The notes under the pieces were generated by a model. It was not told the origin of the DNA and searched no databases. It worked only from the letters and a program-made list of their open reading frames with translations. Source: Campanula takesimana (taxonomy: Eukaryota; Streptophyta; Magnoliopsida; Asterales; Campanulaceae). From it: a DNA stretch of 64,000 bases. Position numbers and translations under genes: made by a program. The DNA is taken from the NCBI GenBank assembly GCA_026119855.1, contig JAOWBW010001474.1, forward strand, positions 1 through 64,000, given 5' to 3'. Positions 11,543-20,985 of this stretch are shown one piece after another (position 1 is the first letter of the stretch; every line of letters starts with the position of its first letter).

Positions 11543-14500
11543 GAAAGTGAGCCGATTTAGTGAGCCTATCCACTATGACCCAAATTGCATTATGACCTTT
11601 CAACGTCTTAGGAAGTCCAATCACCAGATCCATAGTGATGTGTTCCCACTTCCACTCTGGAATAGGTAACGATTGTAGTAGTCCTGCAGGTTTTTGGTGT
11701 TCACTTTTCACTTGTTGACACACTAAACACTTTGAAACGAATTCCGCTACCTCACTCTTCATATTGTTCCACCAAAAAGATTTCTTCAAGTCCCGGTACA
11801 TCTTAGTACTCCCAGGGTGAACCGAAAATTTTGAACAGTGAGCTTCTTCAAGAATTTCCCTTTTGATACTATCATTATTAGGTACCCAAATCCTTGATCG
11901 ATACCTCATCATCCTGTCGTCGCTAACACGGAAGTCTACCATTCCCTTCTTACTGATAACCTTGTGAATCGCTTCTAACTCGCCATCCACATTCTGAGCT
12001 TCCTTGATTCTTACTAATAATGTTGGTTGGACACTCACCTGAGCCAAATATCCTTTAACTTGAACTTCTAGCTTTACTATTTCACTATTTCTCAATTCAC
12101 TTACCCCCTTAGAATTCATAGTCGCTAATGTTCCATGGTTCTTCCTGCTTAACGCGTCTGCTACTTTGTTGGCCTTCCCTGGATGATACAGGATTTTGCA
12201 ATCATAATCCTTAAGTAATTCTAGCCATCTTCTCTACCTCATATTCAACTCCTTCTGAGTGAAAATATACTTAAGACTCTTGTGATCGGTGTAGATCTCA
12301 CATGGTACTCCATACAAATAATGTCTCCAAATCTTCAATGCAAAAACTACGGCCGCTAACTCCAAATCGTGGGTAGGATAGTTTTTCTCGTGGTTCTTGA
12401 GTTGCCTAGACGCATAAGCCACCACTTTGTCATTTTGCATCAACACACAACCCAAACCTTTCAATGAAGCATCACTATAAATCACAAAGCCATCACTGTT
12501 TGTTGGTAACGTAAGAACAGGCGCAGACACCAATCGCCCTTTCAATTCTTGAAAACTCTTCTCACAATCGTCTGACCACACAAATCTTGTCCCTTTTGTG
12601 GTTAACTTGGTCAATGGTAGAGATAACTTCGAAAACCCTTCTACGAACCTACGGTAGTATCCTGCTAAACCCAAAAATCTCCTTATCTCACTAACAGAAG
12701 TTGGTCTCTCCCAATTAACAATAGCCTCAACCTTTGCAGGGTCAACTGCTATCCCATTCTTAGATACCACATGTCCCAAGAACGCTACTTCGTCAAGCCA
12801 GAATTCACACTTCTTAAACTTGGCATACAACCTTTGCTCCCTCAAAATCTGTAATACTAATTTCAAATGCTCTTCATGCTCCTCTTTTGACTTCGAATAC
12901 ACCAAGATGTCATCGATGAATACTATTACACACTTGTCCAAATATTCTTGAAATACTCTATTCATAAGTTCCATGAACACAGCAGGCGCATTTGTCAGCC
13001 CAAACGGCATTACTAGGAACTCGTAATGTCCATACCTTGTCCTAAAAGCCGTCTTTGTCACATCTTCCTTTTTCACTCTTAATTGATGGTAACCAGAACG
13101 CAGATCAATCTTAGAGAAATAGCATGCACCTTGGAGTTGGTCAAACAAATCATCAATCCTTGGCAAAGGGTACTTATTCTTAATTGTCACACGGTTTAAC
13201 TCCCGATAGTCAATGCATAACCTCATCGACCCATCCTTCTTCTTTACAAATAATACCGGCGCACCCCACGGTGATGCACTCGGTCTAATCAGACCCTTGT
13301 CCAAAAGTTCTTGTAACTGCTCCTTTAACTCTTTAAGTTCCGGCGGAGCCATCCTATAGGGTGCTCTCGAAATCGATGCAGTCTCAGGTGCTAGATCTAT
13401 CAAAAACTCCACTTCTCGCTCCGGCGGTATTCCTGGCAATTCCTCAGGGAAAACATCCTTGAAATCCTTTACTATGGAGAGGGATTCGATGGTCACTTCT
13501 TTCTTGTTGGACTCACCAACATACGCAAGAAATCCTTCACAACCTTTCCTTAACAGTTTACGAGCCTTCATTACGGAAATCAGACCCGTTCGAACTCTTG
13601 GTTTCGACCCTTGAAAACAAAATCCTTCTCCAGAGGGTAATTCAAAATTCACTTCTTTTCTAAAGCAGTCTACTTTGGCATGATACGCAGCCAACCAGTC
13701 CATACCTAGGATGATGTCAAAGTCACTGAGATCCAGACATATAAGATCAACCTCGAGTTCTCTATCGCCTATCCTTAGAGGACAACTCTGGAACACTGAA
13801 GTAACTGGGATCGACTCCTTAGTCGGGGTATCAATTACCAAGGGTACTTCTAACGCCTTAGGTGACAATTTTAACTGTTTTGCCAACTTAGAACTAATCA
13901 CAGAATGAGTGGCACCAGAATCAATCAAAGCGTATACGTTACGAGAATATAACTGAAGCGTACCTGCCACCAAGTCATTTGTGGCTCTAGCATCTCTAGC
14001 AGTCATGGTGAACACACGCCCCTGACCACCAGTCTTACTTTTGTCTTCCGCCTTCACTCCATGAGTTTGTGCATTCTTTTTCAGTTCTGGGCACTTCCAC
14101 TGCGGATGCCCAATCTTTTCACAGTTATAGCACTTCCTTTCTCGGTACTTGCACGCGTCAGCCTTATGATTGCCATCACACGCATGGCATACTTCGGTGG
14201 TCCCCTGCTCTTTAGCCTTTCCCTTATCGTAAGCGGTTCGGTTCCCAAAGTTCCTGTTCGGGTACTTGTTTGCTGTACGATCGTAGCTTCCTTCAGCTTT
14301 CCGCTTCCCATGATTGTCACGGTCTCGGTCGTTGAACTGTCCCTTGTTCCCAGCTGAATCTTTACTAGCAACCTTATCTCCAGACTTCTTCTTTTCATCC
14401 CTCTTGTTGCGGTACTCATCTGACTCCCTTTCTACAATTCTGGCTCTGTCTAGCACTAACCCATATGTCGCTAACTGCAGAGGAGTAATTCTGTATCGAA

Positions 14501-15113
14501 TCCGATCACTCATCCCAGTTTCGAACTTCCTGGCCTTTTGTTCCTCGCTGTCGAAGAAGGTCGGTGCAAATTCCAGCATATCTGTGAACCTTTCACTGTA
14601 CTCATCTACCGTCTTGTCACCTTGAGTTAAGGTCAGAAACTCTGCCACTCTGGCGTGACGAACACTAGCCGGGTAGTATTTCTCATTGAATACTACTTTA
14701 AACCTTTCCCATGTGAAATTTCCTTCACCCCTAGCCAAAGCTGCTCTCTTTTCTGCATCCCACCAAGTGCGAGCCGCACTCCTAAGTATAAATGTTTCAA
14801 AAACTACCTTCTGCTCTGTGGTACATTCCAAAGTCTCCAAAATGTGCTCCATATCCTTAACCCATTCCTCCGGCTTCTCCTTTGAGGTACCGGAGAAAGT
14901 GTCCGGCTTTCTCCTTTGAAACATTTCCAGCGGGTCTCTCATTGGTACCTGCTGAGGTTGGTTTTGAGGTTGTGCTAGTTGGTTCACCACCTGTCCGATT
15001 CCAGCCACGGTCTGGTTCAGCGTTTGCAAAAGGTTCGCCATGTTCGGATCAACATTGCCTTGGTTTCCCGTGTTGCGAGCATTGCCACGGTTTCCTCTTC
15101 CTCTTCCAGACAT
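11543..15113 (-). pseudogene. Gypsy Gag-Pol polyprotein, one nonsense codon, truncated in integrase
   Basis: Starts at ATG 15113 (MSGRGRGNRGN). Gag core includes RKPDTFSGTSKE and WERFKVVFNEKYYP. Two Cys/His knuckles follow (CHACDGNHKADAC, then CYNCEKIGHPQWKCP). Protease has ALIDSGATHSVIS. RT has LFVKKKDGSMRLCIDYRELN and VIVFIDDILVYS (catalytic DD). RNase H has YSDASLKGLGCVL, an ENYPTHDLEL-like segment (KNYPTHDLEL here) and YTDHKSLKYIF. A CAG-to-TAG-like stop at 12236-12234 falls in the NMRQRRW motif; the same frame continues to a HHCC integrase finger (HCSKFSVHPG, CLVCQQVK) and the first catalytic Asp (TMDLV). At 11543 it stops in SAHF, at the Sirevirus LTR. The frame across 3.6 kb is otherwise uninterrupted. 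Confidence 0.95.
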
Positions 15114-15433
15114 CTGAAGTTAAGAAAGATTGAATTATAACTGATTGATGACCCACCACAAAAACGGGTTTTTACATATTAATGACAAATGATTTAACTA
15201 GGTCGGTTACTTGACCTCACAATTTACTGTTTTATCGAGAGTCTATACTTAACTTGGTCTCATACTAACTTCACGTACATACTTATATGTATATATCGGT
15301 CTTACTTTAGACCTTTCACTGCATCGACCTTACTTTAGCTCTTTAACTGTATTAGTCGTTGTACTCAAACGAATTTCATACTTTTATAGGCCGTCCCCAC
15401 CGAACTGATTACTATAATTTAACGCATTCACTA
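15114..15433 (-). other. Gypsy 5' leader next to gag
   Basis: No gene is seen; untranslated leader of the gypsy element up to the solo LTR insertion. Confidence 0.6.
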
Positions 15434-15438
15434 AGTTT

Positions 15439-16712
15439 TGTAGATACCCCGGGGAACCACGGCTTGGCTAGAGCGGTGAATTATCCTAGGATGTCTAACT
15501 TGTTTTAGATTGTTTAGAGTCGCCACCTATGTTTTTAAAGGAACATAAGAAAAACCTAGAAATAGCCTAATTTATGTACAAAACCAGAGATTCGGGAGAG
15601 AAGGGTTCGGGGGTTAGGTGACGGGGTGGGAAGTATTTAAACACCCACTCCGCCCCGCTTACGCGGGTCTTGCTACTATTGGTGTTCTAATATTTACATG
15701 TCCTTCAATTAATTAAATAGAAATGTGCTAATAATTGTGATGAGAAGAAAAGGGGAAATAAAATAGAATTGTTTTATTTATTTAATGATAAAGATTACAT
15801 GTAACAAGTAATGTTAAAGAATTACATTAAGAGATGAAGAGAAATTAACATGGTGAATTAAAGTTAAGATTAAAATGTAGGGAGATAACCTTAACTAACT
15901 TCAATATGTGAAGTAGTCATGTTGGTCATGTCCCATTAATGGGGATTGCATACATCAAGAAGAAGAAAACAAAGGAAGAAAATGGAGTTGTGCCTTGAGA
16001 AAGAAGACTTGGAACCTTGACTTGAAAGTGTTGTTGTTGTAATGAAATTGTTGTAGAACAATTTGTGTAGAGTCTTGTTACTAAGAACTCTTGTTGGGAG
16101 AATTTGTGTATAATGTAGTTGGTGAATCAAGGTTGGAGTCCCTTTCTAAGGTAGAAGATGATGGTTTTTATAGGTAAAAAAGAGAGGGAAATGATGGAGG
16201 GAAATTGGTCATCCATGTGAAATGGAATGGGCCAATCACAAATAAGATAAATGAATAAAAGAAAAATAAAAGAAATAAAAGAAATCAAATAATAAATGAA
16301 AGAAATATTAGTTTTTGGGAAAAGGCTTAGAATTTGGGATTGGGAGTTAATGAGAAAAGGGGGGATGAATGTGGATGTAAAAAGATGGTTTTTGTGATCA
16401 AGAAAAGATGTTTGTAAATAAGAAAAATGAGGAAAATAAGGTGCAATCCGTTACTGCCATAATGGGAGGCGCGCGGGTCCGGCTTTTGGGGTGGGACGCG
16501 CGCGCAGCCTGTTAACAGTTCCGGAAGCGCCCGCGGCAGAGAAGGACAGAATGACAGAATGACCCTAAAAGTTAATTCTGTTATGCAGTTTAGTCCAAAA
16601 CTAACGGAATCAGTTAGGAACTTAACCGAAGTAACAGAAATCAACAAAAATAAGTTAAATAAAAATACTTTGTATGCAATCGGGGTGAGAGGTCCAAGGC
16701 GGGGTGTCTACA
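15439..16712 (-). repeat. Solo LTR of the same family as the gag-only element at 40509-49355
   Basis: On + it reads TGTAGATACC...GGGGTGTCTACA, the reverse complement of the LTRs at 40509-41761 and 48101-49355. It includes the same CCGGGG and TATAAAAA landmarks and the GC-rich block (about 16464-16540). It is flanked by the 5-bp direct repeat AGTTT (15434-15438 and 16713-16717), with no internal sequence. This is the product expected from recombination between two LTRs of one insertion. Confidence 0.93.
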
Positions 16713-16916
16713 AGTTTATTCAAACATAGTTTAACTTAAAGAATCACATGACAAGAAATAACTTAACCTTAAAATAACTTTTATTTCTTTAACTGAACTA
16801 AACTAGAATAATCACTAAGTTCTTTACTAATAGAACTAAAAAGGAATACTAAACTTTTTAATGAAAGAATGCTAACTTCTAAAAAAAATACTAACAAATG
16901 GCTACTCCCCTCATAA

Positions 16917-17081
16917 TTATGGGGTTACATTTTTCCTAGGTCTACCCCTAGGCCTTCCAGTTGGCACATAAGCTTTCCTTGAACCTCTTGGCCTTCCTCT
17001 TGGCCTAGGAACCGGTTCTTCCTCCAGTACTTCATCTTCAATTACAATCGGGGCAGCTTCAATTTCATCTTCTGGCTTCTT
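16917..17081 (-). CDS. Short leader ORF or exon with two AT-hook motifs in the gypsy element
   Basis: On the minus strand a frame is open from just after TAG (17084-17082) to TAA at 16919-16917, 54 codons without ATG. It is acidic at first (PEDEIEAAPIVIEDEVLEEE), then has two basic AT-hook cores, PRPRGRPRG and TGRPRGRPRK. The preceding CTTAG could be a splice acceptor. AT-hooks bind the minor groove of AT-rich DNA; whether this piece is translated, alone or spliced to another exon, is unknown. It lies between the primer binding site and the gag start. Confidence 0.4.
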   Translation of the reverse strand, partial: KKPEDEIEAAPIVIEDEVLEEEPVPRPRGRPRGSRKAYVPTGRPRGRPRKNVTP

Positions 17082-17300
17082 CTAAGTTCGTCATTAACTT
17101 ACAATTAGGATATAACCATTATCAATACCATATAACTCAAAGGTATATGACTATTATCATCAATTGCATAAGCAACTTAAAGAATAACGTTCTAGTGTAA
17201 CCCTTAAAGTGTCACTCCCAAAGTGTTCACTTACATTCCTCTACATTCCTTGAGGAAATCTTATCTTAGGTTCTTTTCTAAAATAGCAAGATTCTATAAA

Positions 17301-17372
17301 AGGAAAGTTTCCAAACTTAGAAAGTTTCCAAACTTAGAAAGTTTCCCAAAATGGAAGGTTTCCCTAAATAGC
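17301..17372. repeat. Short tandem repeat AAAGTTTCCAAACTTAG
   Basis: About two full 17-bp copies plus degenerate GTTTCC-containing partial copies, in the gypsy leader. Confidence 0.7.
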
Positions 17373-17503
17373 ATGTTTCCTCAATTAGTGCTTCCCAAAA
17401 ATACTTTGTTCTTATCAGAGTTCTAAAGCCCAACATCGTTAAGTACTACTTCTCACAATAGTCTTAACTTTAAGTCTGAGTCTCCCAAGTAATCCTAAAC
17501 CGG

Positions 17504-17516
17504 GGCTCTGATACCA
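17504..17516 (-). other. Primer binding site of the gypsy element
   Basis: Minus strand TGGTATCAGAGCC, two bases from the LTR edge. It matches the usual plant initiator-Met tRNA primer site. Confidence 0.85.
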
Positions 17517-17518
17517 AC

Positions 17519-19529
17519 TGTAACACCCCAACTTTTTATACCTAAAAAGTTATAACTTAACTTGATAAATTTCCAAAATCAGAATGCCCAACGGTTACAA
17601 TTAACCACAATTCAAACATTAACCAACATTCAAACTCTAACGGCTAGTACAGGTCACTAGCTCAAACGATAACTAACAGAAAAATAAAGTCTAAAACTTA
17701 ACCGTAACAGAAACATAACCACTAACTAACTTTATTAAAAAGGCAACTTCTACGCAGCCGAACCTTGTAAGTCTTGAACTGCTTACTTATAACCTGGAGA
17801 GAAATAAAATGAAAGGAATGAGCGAACAATGCTCAGCAAGTTCATACGGAATCTCCTCGGGTACTAAGAGGAGATAACCGAAAGGAACGATAACAAGAAT
17901 TCACAACGAAAGGATAACTCAATGATCAAACAAACTCTCAGTTTGAAAACATTTAACTTGATGAAAACAATTCATTTCTTGAAAACACGTGGCTTCAGAG
18001 ACAGTTTCCAAAACACAACATTTTCACAAAACTTTACTTTTCTTTACTTTACTTCATTTAGGGATTAAGCACGCGCTGTACCCAGGGCTCGGGTTTCTAC
18101 TGACCGCACCCAAAATCGGTATATCATGATAACCTACGTTACTTCATCAAGCAACGCAAAGGGGTCCACATGTTCAACTTAGAACTATGGATATCTGTAA
18201 GGGTCCACTTATCCGTTTCGGGATTATGGATAACTGTAGGGGTCCACTTATCCGTTTCGGGATTATGGATAACTATAATCACTTTACTTATTATAAAACT
18301 TCACTTTAAAGAGCTTTTACAAACAAAGCTTAACTTTACAACTTTACTTGATCACTTTTTAAAAGATACACATCTCACTTGGACACCAAGGTTACAAAAT
18401 CAATCATACACATGATACCCCTATTGAACAATAACAATATCAATAGAGTGGATAACAAGAGACGGAACAATTCGCAGAACGGAATAGTTATTAAAAGACT
18501 ATCTAGCCACACAGATAGTTTACTTTATAAAACAGAGATTGGGAATCCTAACGAAGGATTAAGAATCAATACACAACTAAGAGCGTAATCCCTTACCTTA
18601 GCCTTGAGTTAACTAGCTCGCTTACTCCGCTTGGACAATCTACAAATATGCGATAGTCCAATCTTAGACACAAGTAAACACTATTTTATTTTCCGTCCCA
18701 AAATACTACTTTATTTTACTAGGTTAACCCCACGATTTAGTCATCTATAACTCCTTTCATAGTTAACCAATAACCTTAGGAATAACTACAACACCCCTAG
18801 GGTTTTTATTAATCAATTCCCCACTTTATGCACACACTTACTGAGTGCACCCACCACTCTGAACACACCCACACATTCAGACACACACACCCACAATCAG
18901 CACACACACACACGCACACTAACCCACACACAGTACCTGTAACTCACACACACACACACAGGGAACACAAAATACACACACACACACACACACAGTACAT
19001 AACGCACACACACACACACACTCGGCAGCCACTGCCGCCGCACACACACACACACCACACACACGCAGCACGCACCACAGCTTCTTAGTTTCTACCTCAA
19101 ATTGATCGAAGCCCTAGTTGATCAATCACCTTCTTAGAGTTTCTTAATTCAACAATATGATTATCAAGGATGAAGAGAAGGGTTTAGGGGTTCTAGGATT
19201 ACCTTTATGAGAAGTAGATCCTCCCTCTCTTTCTCTCTGCCTCTTCCTCCTTCGCGTCTCACTCTGCGCCGCCCCTTCCCCTATTTCCCGTTTCTTTTTT
19301 TTTTTCTTTACAGTATAGAATAATGCTAGGGATTTAGGAAGGGTATTTATTTTAATAGGGTTTCTCAAATCCTTAATTCAAAAGGACTCCTAATTAACTT
19401 AGTCAATGTATTGGGCTTTCTACTTATGACCCAATAACTAAACCCAACTTTCTATTCATGGTTCGGCCCAAAATAAAAAAATTGAGAGTTTCAAAATTAA
19501 AATAATATGGGAAGTTTCGGGTTATTACA
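17519..19529 (-). repeat. 5' LTR of the gypsy element
   Basis: On + it starts TGTAACACCCC and ends GGGTTATTACA, near-perfect inverted ends, 2011 bp. It contains a two-copy tandem repeat of about 44 bp (around 18190-18275, GGGTCCACTTATCCG) and a CA-rich microsatellite (about 18866-19075). Confidence 0.88.
18866..19075. repeat. (CA)n microsatellite, interrupted, inside the gypsy LTR
   Basis: Several runs of CACACACA separated by short non-repeat blocks. The apparent His/Thr-rich ORF over it is repeat translation. Confidence 0.9.
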
Positions 19530-19573
19530 CCATGTCACGTCATGAGCAGATGAATCTGACCAGTTGTATATCA

Positions 19574-19964
19574 CTAGTATTTTTACCCGTGCCACTGGCA
19601 CCGCGACAGTATGGAAAGGAAGAAAGAACTCCATTTTATTTTGTTCTCTCACATAAAATCCCTAACCTCAACTCAATTTCCTATTTTTTTGTTACCCAAA
19701 CTCATCACCTTAAGGATCATATATTTTTTTTTTTTTTAGCATTTCTATCATGTTTTTGTATCCGTCCCTTTTTTTGGATAATCCATGTACCAATCCGAAT
19801 CAGTGAAAGCTTTCTTTTTTGGTGTGGAGAGGTTACATAACTACCGTGGGGAGTGGGATAGTGGGTTATTTAAGATTAATTTTAGGCCGTTAGATCATTT
19901 TCTGAGATTCAATCACAGCCTCTCTTTGTAAAACGGTTATTCTTGCTTTCTATTATAGTATAGA
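19574..19964 (-). mobile_element. Non-autonomous Helitron, copy A
   Basis: On the minus strand it begins TCTATACTATAATAG at 19964 and ends with a hairpin (GGTGCC-AGT-GGCAC) about 12 bases before a terminal CTAG at 19577-19574; the next base is T. TC start, hairpin and CTRR end with a following T are the standard Helitron termini. No Rep/helicase is encoded. It directly abuts copy B. Confidence 0.75.
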
Positions 19965-20335
19965 CTAGTATTCGTGCCCGTGCCAATGGCACGGTGACAG
20001 TATGACAATCATGACAGTCTAAAAACAATTACATATAACAACCATGATATTCTAAAAACAGTTACAATATGAAAACGGGATATATATACATATACAGGAG
20101 GAAGGAGAAAAAATGTTTTTCATATGCAGTTAAAGGGCTTATTTGCAATTGCTGAGAGTGGTATGGGAAGAGTTGGGGGTGGGGATAGGAAGTTTTTCAT
20201 ATGCAGTTTTTTTCCTATGCAGTTAGGGTTAAACTTAATTATGGATTAGTTTTAAGCCGTTGGATCAAATTTGTAAGCTTAAATCTTGACCGCTCTTTGT
20301 AAAGCGGTTATTCTTGCTTTCTATCGTAATATAGA
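19965..20335 (-). mobile_element. Non-autonomous Helitron, copy B, head-to-tail with copy A
   Basis: Minus strand start TCTATATTACGATAG at 20335, preceded by A. It ends with the hairpin CCGTGCC-ATT-GGCACGG and CTAG (19968-19965), followed at once by TC of copy A. It shares with A the GAAAGCAAGAATAACCG start and the GGCCGTTGGATC-like interior. Confidence 0.75.
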
Positions 20336-20532
20336 TTACGCTTCATAATTTAATTTTCCTTTTTCTTTTCCATATCTTTTCTTTCCCTTTCCTCTCCTTT
20401 TCGTTTGTCCATGGTTAAAAATCTCAAAGCTCAGTCAAAACCCTAATAAGACATACTACTTGGAGAAGAAATGTCAACAAAAATTACCTAACAAAACCGT
20501 CACCCCATTCCATTTTCGCGCCAAAAAATAAA
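20336..20532 (+). promoter_or_regulatory. Upstream region of the RBR gene
   Basis: 197 bp between the Helitron pair and the gene's ATG, holding the 5' UTR and probably part of the promoter. I see no clear TATA box. Confidence 0.4.
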
Positions 20533-20654
20533 ATGGAAGTTGATGAGGACATGCAAACTCTGCTCGCCGAGCAACGCCTTGAGCTCACGTCTGCCATCAC
20601 CGCCGACTCCGACCTCGACTACGCGTTCCAGCTCCAACTGCAAGAGGCCATGGC
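20533..20654 (+). pseudogene. RBR gene exon 1, 5' fragment
   Basis: ATG at 20533 opens 40 codons (MEVDEDMQTLLAEQ...FQLQLQEAM) plus two bases. It ends at the ATGGC target site (20650-20654). The same five bases reappear at 50158-50162, and the codons continue there in frame. FQLQLQEA-type N-termini are usual in this plant RBR subgroup. Confidence 0.85.
20650..20654 (+). repeat. Target-site duplication ATGGC, left copy
   Basis: Matches 50158-50162 exactly. These are the only duplication copies flanking the seven-LTR array. Confidence 0.9.
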
Positions 20655-20985
20655 TAAAGAGAAAATGGCAAAAGATACTTTTCATTGATGGAGTTACACA
20701 ATATATATACAAGTGATCCTAGGGTTTCTTAACAGAGGATATGCACAATCTCCTAATCTATACAAGAGATAATATCAATCTTTACATTTGAAATGAAGAT
20801 ATTTACTAAATATAACAAACTATGATATGGAATGATCCTGTGGGTCCGGATCATGTGATCCGGATGTTTCGGGTGGTGATGGTGCGGTCGATGGTGCGGT
20901 CGGTGATGCGGTCGATGGTGCGGTCGGTGTTGCGGTCGGACATGCGGTCGATGTCAGACATGCGGTCGATGATGAATTCTTTACA
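20655..20985 (-). repeat. Array LTR 1 (outermost 3' LTR in element sense)
   Basis: 331 bp. On minus it runs TGTAAAGAATTC...TTTTCTCTTTA. It contains GGTGCGGTCGAT-type minisatellite units (about 20879-20970) and an ATATATATA core at 20701-20709 that could be a minus-strand TATA box. The 12-bp GATGATGCGGTC unit present in LTRs 2, 5, 6 and 7 is missing. Confidence 0.93.

Larger units (their letters stand above)
11543..19529 (-). mobile_element. Ty3/gypsy chromovirus-like (Tekay/Del type) element, split by the Sirevirus
   Basis: Read on the minus strand: 5' LTR (19529-17519), an initiator-Met-type primer binding site, a leader, gag-pol from 15113, and integrase broken off at 11543 where the Sirevirus begins. 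The remaining integrase and the 3' LTR should lie left of the window. A solo LTR (15439-16712) is inserted in the leader. Tekay assignment rests on the GRGRGRN-type Gag start, long LTR, iMet primer site and RT sequence style; it is an inference. Apart from one nonsense codon the coding part seen here is intact. Confidence 0.9.

Noticed and set aside
18828..19088. His/Thr-rich ORF
   Set aside because: CA microsatellite inside the gypsy LTR.
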